This document shows positions 57,413-64,000 of a stretch of 64,000 nt of DNA, one piece after another. The notes under the pieces were generated by a model that was given only the letters and a program-made list of their open reading frames with translations, ran no database searches and was not told the DNA's origin. Position 1 is the stretch's first letter; every line of letters starts with the position of its first letter. Source of the DNA: Rotaria sordida (Eukaryota > Rotifera > Eurotatoria > Philodinida > Philodinidae); assembly GCA_905250125.1 (NCBI GenBank), contig CAJNOL010000064.1, positions 242,782 to 306,781 of the forward strand. Reading direction: 5' to 3'. A program made the position numbers and the translations under genes.

Positions 57413-58016
57413 AATTACTCAAAAGTTTATTTTTAATTTATAAATATTGCACACTAATTTCGTTTCTTTTTTTTAAATATATAATAATAGTTCTAATATT
57501 TGAATTGTTAATAAATGTCTCTTAATTGATTCTTCAAATCTGTCGGTTTTTTATTAAACAAAAACTAGATCATCTGTATCAGTAATTGTTATAATTGAGT
57601 TGTTGATCTGTTGTTTGTAATGAAGATTACACGAGAATATCATTGATTTCAGCGACTGTTGTTTGATGTTTCTTGGATATAATTGTTCTTTGTAGTCCTT
57701 GATTAACTATACGTATTGATATTTGTGATTTGTTGGAAATCTAGACAAATTAATTATATATTCGTTGAATAGCAATTAATATCAATTATCAAAATTCTTT
57801 AGTTCAATAATGTTTAGCTAATTAGTTTCGTCATCAAGATTTTCTGATGGAATTTGTCCAATCAAAGATATATTCAATATTGGCGATAGTTGCATTATTT
57901 AGATACGACGATAGTCATTTAGATATATATAAAATGAAAAAAAAATAAAACGATTTATGAAAAAGCTTTTTTTGTTTCTAATGTTTAAAAAGTATAAGAT
58001 TATAATCTTGTTTTAG
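57413..58016. other. Intergenic region upstream of ETFA
   Basis: AT-rich with no supported gene. It ends with TCTTGTTTTAG at 58006-58016, directly abutting the ETFA ATG at 58017, which is a splice-acceptor configuration. Confidence 0.5.
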
Positions 58017-59182
58017 ATGATGTTACATTCTCGCCATTTTCTAAATCGTTTAGCAACATCGACAATTCATTCCCGTTGCTTTGCTGGTACTCTTGTACTT
58101 GCTGAACAGGTCGATAATGGTAAACTTGCACCAGTCACTCTAAATACGTATGTTTGCCATTGATTTTTATTTAGATTATTTTCTAATATATATATTTTTT
58201 TTCATATTTTCAGATTAACTGCTGCCAGTCAATTAAAACAAGATGTTGATTGTGTTATTTTTGGTTCTGAAAAGACAAATGAAACTGCTAATGAATTACA
58301 AAAATTTAATAATTTAAATATAAAAAGAATTTTTGTTGCTGAAAATGCTGCATTTAAAAATTTACTTAGTGAATCTGTAACACCAGCTTTACTTGATTTA
58401 CAAAAGAAAAATAATTATACACATATTCTTGGTGGTTCATCAACATTTACTAAAAGTATTTTACCACGTTTAGCTGCTTTACTTGATGTACAACCTATAT
58501 CGGATATAACAAAAGTAATTGATAAAGATCAATTTATGCGTTTAATTTATGCTGGTAATGCTATACTTAAACTTAAATCAAATGATCCAATTAAAATACT
58601 AACTGTACGTGGTACAGCATTTGAAGCAGCTAAACCAGCTACTGGAAGTGGAGAAGTCAAAGTTGAAAAACTTGATTCATCAGTAAAAAATGATCTATCA
58701 GAATTTGTTACACGACAAGTTCAACAATCAGAACGACCAGAATTACCTAGTGCTCGAATTGTATGTATATGTACATTCGAAATTTATATTTTTTGTTTTT
58801 TTTAATAATTTTATTTCATTTATAGATATTTTCCGGAGGTCGTGCACTTAAAAGTAAAGAAAATTTCAAATTACTTTATGATTTAGCGGATCTATTTCCT
58901 GGTCAAGCAACTGTTGGTGCTTCACGAGCAGCTGTTGATGCTGGTTATTGTCCAAATGATTTACAAATTGGTCAAACAGGCAAAATTGTTGCACCTGAAC
59001 TTTATATTGCTATTGGTATATCAGGTGCTATACAACATATTGCTGGTATGAAAGATAGTAAAGTTATCGTTGCTATTAATAAAGATGGAGATGCACCAAT
59101 ATTCAGTATAGCTGATTATGGACTTACTGGTGATTTATTTAAAATTTTACCTGAACTTACTGAAAAACTTAAGAAAAAATAA
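58017..59182 (+). CDS. ETFA: Electron transfer flavoprotein subunit alpha, mitochondrial
   Basis: Three exons, 58017-58147, 58214-58760 and 58826-59182, in phase; 1035 bases, 344 aa (human 333). ETF-alpha binds FAD and, with ETFB, passes electrons from acyl-CoA and other matrix dehydrogenases to ETF-QO. The N-terminus [20 protein letters not shown] is basic and Ser/Thr-rich, as expected of a mitochondrial presequence. The N-terminal domain starts [18 protein letters not shown]. The C-terminal FAD domain is well conserved: [80 protein letters not shown] and a GDLF motif. Introns are 66 and 65 bases. The ATG directly follows TTTTAG, so the mRNA start is probably made by splicing. A SURF2 homologue begins 64 bases after the stop. 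Confidence 0.97.
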
Positions 59183-59246
59183 ATCTTTTTTCTTTTTTTT
59201 TCAAATAAATATAGTTCTTCTATTTCATTTGCGTTCTTCTTTCTAG
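59183..59246 (+). promoter_or_regulatory. ETFA-SURF2 intercistronic region (64 bases)
   Basis: Only 64 bases separate the ETFA stop from the SURF2 ATG. They contain CAAATAAATA (possible polyadenylation signal, near 59203) and a pyrimidine tract ending TTCTAG at 59246, immediately before ATG. Nematode operons show this arrangement when the downstream message is trans-spliced. No separate promoter has room here. Confidence 0.5.
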
Positions 59247-59899
59247 ATGGAAGTTGATATAAATTCAATTATTAATGTAGATTCTTTATTAAAAATTTAT
59301 CCATCATTACAACGTCGTTTTTTTTCTCGTAGATAAAATGTAATTGGACTCAACATGAAATGCCAGCTCGTATTGATGCTATTGAAAAATATATTAATGG
59401 CAAAAAATATCAAGAATTATTAAAGAGAAAAACTTGATAATGATTATTTGAACAAATTTAAAGAATTTCTTGAATGAAGTACAAAAAAAAACATCATGAG
59501 TATGTGTGATTTTCTATATTAGAATTAATTCAAAAATAAATATGTAAAAAAGGAGACAATTATTTTATAAATTAACATGGCATTATTTAAATAAAGAACC
59601 ACATCATATCATGAGACATATTCAAGGAAAAAGATTTAAACATGGTTATATTCTTTGTAAGTATTTTAATGTTTTAATAATTATTGAATAAATTCTTCAT
59701 CTAGGGAAAAAATGTTAAGCGAATGATGCGTGATGATGATGATTTATCAGGTTTATATCCCAGTAAGTTTTAGTTTATTTACTTGTAATGATCAAATTTT
59801 TCTATGTTTTTAGACTTTCGTTGTTTACGTGCTAATGATTCAAGAGTACGAAGAACAACAGTATCATCAGCAGAAGATGGTAGTAGCGGTATAAAATGA
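59247..59899 (+). pseudogene. SURF2: SURF2 homologue, probably frameshifted
   Basis: Pieces in order resemble surfeit locus protein 2, a nucleolar protein: MEVDINSIINVDSLLKIYPS from 59247 (compare the ..L..HPSL start); IKCNWTQHEMPARIDAIEKY then NGKKYQELL (59335-59435; family KC.LTGHELP...Y..GKKYQ.L); QLFYKLTWHYLNKEPHHI and MRHIQGKRFKHG (59560-59650; family QLFCKLT...HV.RH.QG.RY); and DDDDLSGLYP (59735-59760; family DS..DLYP). Adjacent pieces are in different frames: between CGTAG and ATAAAATG near 59332, between AAGAGAAAAAC and CTTGATAATG near 59435, and across the 59658-59703 intron. No intron fits the first two gaps. It is either a pseudogene or affected by sequencing errors in homopolymers (T8, A5, A9). 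Confidence 0.7.
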
Positions 59900-61152
59900 A
59901 AAGCACTAGCATTACGAGTAAGAGATGAAAAGTTATTTATAGATAGATTTTGTACGATTGATTGTATTATTTTTTAGATAAAAAACTGAAAAAAATACCA
60001 ATGGAAATGATTCAACGGAATGGACGACAACAGTGACTCTGATTATCTAAATTTTTTGTTCATTTGTTTTCAATAAAACTGATATCATGGAATACATTTG
60101 TTCATTTTTATTGCATCCTTTGAAAATTCTCACAGATATTAGTTTCAATACTTGTACAGTTGAATCGTTCTCCGTTTTTTTCTTTCGTTTTGATTGTTTC
60201 ATTGTTATTCAATTAGATTAAAAACAAAGCTTGCTTTTGTCTTTAGAGAAAGATATTTCCGTCAGTAATGTGTTTCATACAAAACGAATGAAAAACTATT
60301 TCTACACGAACTAATATAACCCATTCTTTTTCTAATGATCACTGCAAAAATATTGATGTTTTAGTCGTTCTAATACTTTTTATATGCGTAACAAATTGAT
60401 GACAAATAATTGTATTGTTCAATACAAACCATTTTGTTTCATTCAAAATAGGCAACACGTCAGCTCCATGAGCTTCGCTTAGCTCACTCCTAAAAGCAAG
60501 AAAAGAAAGTATAGAACATTGACTCATACATTGCTAAAAACATTCTTAAAGTGGACTGAAATAAAATTTAAGAAACTTTTTTATGTGAAACATATAACTA
60601 TCAGATACTATTGAAAACTATTATCTTTCCGATAGTTTTGTAGCTTGTCATTCTTCTCTATGTAAAATGCATATAATTACACTAGTGTTCCGACATATTT
60701 TATTAAGTTTCGCGGGTAAAATTGTGTGATAATATGAAAATGTAACAGATAACTTATTCAAAAATAAAAATGCAGGCAAGACTTCCTTCTATGATCTAAA
60801 ATATTTGATACGTTTCATATTCAATTGCATAATCTGCAAGATCGAAAGTCAGATGTTTTTATTCTAAAGGATGAGTCACAAAATAACACGACCGTCAAAA
60901 AATTTGAAACATCTTCGCCTTGGCTCGGTTGGATAGGCTGATATTTATGTTAATGGCAGGACCTTATTTGAAGTTTTTTTTTCATACGAATAAAATAAAG
61001 AAACACTAATGTCAAGTCATATTTTTAGCCTCGCTTAGTTTCTTAGATAATTCTCAGTAGTCATCTAAGAGAATGATAAGAAATCAAAACGAATTTTATG
61101 AACGATACTATATCGATGCACAGAGAGCAAGTTTTTAACATCAGTCCATATG

Positions 61153-61218
61153 TGTCAAACTTGAAAGTTAAAACTTGAATAGTAGTTGTTCAATTGAACT
61201 CAACTTTCAAGTTTGATG
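61153..61218. repeat. Hairpin
   Basis: TCAAACTTGAAAGTT at 61155 pairs perfectly with AACTTTCAAGTTTGA at 61202-61216; the loop is about 32 bases. Could be a small-element remnant or a structured RNA. Expression unknown. Confidence 0.5.
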
Positions 61219-61588
61219 CCGCTGGACAAGAAAAGAGAAAAAACTTCCAGACATTATAAAATGAGAATGAAATGTGATTCAGTGTATGAATTCATGGTGC
61301 AATGTATCCTTTTTTTCGCATGTTTCTTGTCTTGTAACACAACGGATAACAACAGAGTAAAAAAGATAGTGAAGAATTCAAGAAAAACGAAAAGAAAAAA
61401 GAGCTTGAACTATGACAACAATTGAAGACAAATAGAAACATCAACAAAAAAATTCCAATATACTAAACAAATTCAAGTTATTTTATTATATTCGTTTTTC
61501 ATTAATAAACTACAACAAACACCGTAAACAAAAAGAAAAAGTCGATAACAACACTAATAACAACTGCTGCCGCTGCTAGCATCGCATC

Positions 61589-61639
61589 TGAATATACGAG
61601 CATAAGGCCACGGTATCCTCCGTATGCTCGTATATTTCA
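61589..61639. repeat. Strong hairpin
   Basis: TGAATATACGAGCATA at 61589-61604 pairs with TATGCTCGTATATTTCA at 61623-61639 with a single-base bulge; the loop is 18 bases. It is unusually regular for this region. A microRNA-precursor-like or transposon-terminus origin is possible; precursor hairpins are usually longer. Confidence 0.55.
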
Positions 61640-62017
61640 GAACTTCTTACTGGTGTGGCTCGATGCCAGCATTGATGATATGAATAACGACGATTACATT
61701 AGCAGATGATGGAGTTGGAGAAAAAATCTCATGGTAAACAATAGCATTTCATTATTGGAAATAAAGTTCTTCTTTCACAAAAGAAAAGCATAATACCATG
61801 AATAATAAATATTATAAAAGTGTACGTATTACATCATTTAATAAAAATAGAAGATGCAGGATATACAAGACCACAATCACGACGAATCATTTTTTAATAT
61901 ATTTTTACTAGCACTACTCTGTTTTTACAATGTTTCCGATAGCTGCAAAATCTAAAACAAAAAATTCAACAAACATTTGTAACACAATACATATTTATAA
62001 CACCTTTGACCATGGAT

Positions 62018-62106
62018 GGGGTGTAGGCGTGGGTATGTGTGAGCGGATGTGAGTATGGGAGTACACTTGATGAAGAGATAACTATCATTCACATCTACAC
62101 CCTATA
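62018..62106. repeat. G-rich TGTGGG-like block with weak inverted repeat
   Basis: GGGGTGTAGGCGTGGGTATG at 62018 and the ATCTACACCCTATAG stretch near 62092 can pair over about 12 bases. The motif GGTGTAG..GTGGG is shared with the hairpin at 6386-6441, so the two may belong to one dispersed repeat family. Confidence 0.45.
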
Positions 62107-64000
62107 GAAATATATTTTTAGGAAAGTAAATATATATTCTGATACAGCTTGAAATTCTCTATCATTGTATGTATTTACAGATTGGCTTGCATTCATTTAT
62201 TGAACAATAATTTGACTGCAGCGAATATAACCATAGTTAACAAAAACTAAAAAATTCATTACTTTCCTACTTTTTTCAAAATACAGTTAGTATGAAAATA
62301 AATTTTTCAAACGGCAATTCTAAATTCTGATAGAGTATGAATTTCTGTATCATTCTATATATGCTTGTCTTGCATTTATGTGCTGACATAAACTGATCGA
62401 ATTTGGCATGAATGGTTTTCGAGCAACAATAGTTATTGGCATTGAAATGATGACACAAAAAATAAATCTTTAGAAAATTTGTTTTAGATTTTGATTAACA
62501 TAATGTGGCGTATTTCACATCGAATTTCTAATTAATTTAAATGCATTTACCTTTTTTTCCTTCTTCAAATGCACGACTTGTATTTACCTAATTTTGAATG
62601 GATCAGATGTCTACACAAGGTCAATATTTATTTTTGTTTCTACATTCTAAAGTGTCAATAAATCTTTTTTTGCTCCAGTTCACACAATTTTTCTTTGCAG
62701 TTATTAAACAGTAAAAAAAAAAAGATGATTAAAATCTAAGTGTGCAAGCACATTGGATCTTATGTCACAAACCTTGAAAAATGAATCCATCATTAGTGCA
62801 AATATTGATGATAAACATTTAAGCGACTTAGTTAACATTGGATTATGTCAGGAATTCCACTGTATTAGAATAATAATATCAGACATTTATAAAAAAGAGT
62901 TTATTTCATCAGCTCTATCTAACTAATATTAATAGAAGCATTTTTTCTATTTCAAGTCAATTTAGTCTTTCTTCTTAAACTATTGTTAACTATCTAATGG
63001 TTTTCAGTAACTCAACAACGTTAATGAAGGTAAACTATGTGAATAGAAATTAAAATGTTAAAAGAAGAATTAGATTGAGTAGAAAGTTAATAATTCCTAC
63101 TTAGTTTATTATGGAGCTTATTTATAGAAAAACAATAAAAATAGGCGATAAATGACAGATTTGAATTAATTAAAATATTTAATTGATCAATCAGATAAAA
63201 AAATACAGGATACATTCAAAGTTATTTGTAGATTTTTAATGTTAAAATATCCATGATTCTAAATGAAAAAAAACTAGCTTTATTTTTTAGTTTTTTTTTA
63301 TAAATAAAACTTTCTTGATTTTTGAAAAAGAAAACAAGAAAATTTTACAAGACTGATACAAACTCATTATTAAAACTGCGTTTTTTTCACAGTAACTTGT
63401 CAACTAATAAAGTATTCAATTCAAGTTCGAATGTTTTCTGCATGTTTCTTTTAGTGTAATAAGATTTTGTAACGCCTTCAAGGAGACAGATGTCCTATGT
63501 AAATATTTTCATGTTATCCTCCCCATGTGAAGAATACATAACCATTTAAATTGTTTAATAATTAAGTAGTTCAAGTCATAATTGAAAGCTTGAAATGAAA
63601 CATTTCAATAATTGAGGTCAACATTCAAAGTTTGATATTAATGAAGATTATACGATCAATTAGCATTATCTCAGATAGAAGATAACAAAATCAATAAGCG
63701 AATATGCAAAGATATACGACGCTAAGATCTATAACCAATACTTTGAAGACTTTGACATAAGTAACATCATTATGGACAAGTTTGAATATCTTTATGATGT
63801 CATTCGCCTATTTATTGCTCATCAATTGCAACAACCATGAAGAAATGATCGACAAATTGATGCAAATAGAGCTGTTGATGATCTAGAAAAATGTCACGTA
63901 AAACGGTAAAACTGATAAATCTAATAACATCGATATTGAGAAGTTTCGAAGAGAAGTATTTTCACAGAATATATACCGAAAGAAAGCATTTTATATAGTA

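Larger units (their letters stand above)
59900..64000. other. Gene-free region at the window end
   Basis: No supported gene. Two hairpins (61153-61218 and 61589-61639), a TGTGGG-like G-rich block near 62020-62100, and fragments related to the PYROXD2-intron element (62118-62180, 62310-62370) are present. A short exon-like stretch at 59987-60050 could belong to the 3' end of SURF2. The distal part (62.5-64 kb) is AT-rich with nothing recognised. Confidence 0.5.

Noticed and set aside
1..64000. CRISPR arrays, bacterial operons or an integrated virus
   Set aside because: No regularly spaced direct repeats, no Shine-Dalgarno-led gene clusters and no viral capsid or replicase motifs were seen; the gene structure is that of an animal nuclear genome.

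Overview
The window is nuclear DNA from an animal. It is strongly AT-rich, its genes are split by many short introns (often 45-90 bases, GT..AG), and it encodes metazoan families: an Orai calcium channel, a CHIP/STUB1 ubiquitin ligase, a POMGNT1-like glycosyltransferase, a PGAP4-like glycosyltransferase, PYROXD2, ETFA, an XPNPEP2-like aminopeptidase and SURF2. Compact genes, splice-acceptor-like AGs just upstream of many start codons (as expected with spliced-leader trans-splicing), degenerate TGTGGG tracts and many palindromic elements suggest a bdelloid rotifer. That assignment is an inference; the sequence alone does not prove it.

Layout. 1-3.2 kb: no gene, foldback repeats. 3.2-5.4 kb (-): a Ser/Thr-rich protein of unknown function. 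5.4-8.4 kb: no gene. 8.4-15.9 kb (-): a POMGNT1-like enzyme with two FAM3/ILEI domains, and two tandem copies of one exon that look mutually exclusive. 16.05-20.8 kb (+): PYROXD2, head-to-head with it across 157 bases, with a 1.2-kb palindrome in one intron. 22.4-37.4 kb (+): an amino-acid-permease-like gene whose introns hold an intact intronless 7TM receptor gene, a decayed non-LTR retrotransposon, a hAT-type element with a perfect 8-bp target duplication, and several palindromic elements. 39.1-39.9 kb (+): a hypothetical protein. 44.9-46.7 kb (+): PGAP4-like. 48.3-52.1 kb (+): Orai followed 186 bases later by STUB1/CHIP. 53.7-56.5 kb (+): secreted, probably GPI-anchored Xaa-Pro aminopeptidase. 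56.8-57.4 kb (-): doubtful small Cys-rich ORF pair. 58.0-59.2 kb (+): ETFA, followed after 64 bases by a frameshifted SURF2 homologue. 60-64 kb: no gene.

The genes are mostly unrelated housekeeping functions: sugar transfer in the secretory pathway (POMGNT1-like, PGAP4-like), mitochondrial electron transfer (ETFA, perhaps PYROXD2), calcium entry (Orai) and protein quality control (STUB1). The strongest unusual signals are the duplicated alternative exon and double ILEI domain of the POMGNT1-like gene, the close tandem pairs ETFA-SURF2 and Orai-STUB1 with acceptor sites at the starts, and a set of 0.45-1.2 kb palindromic elements, one pair of which shows a nested insertion. Exon borders were read by eye from GT/AG, phase and protein continuity; no search or alignment was run.
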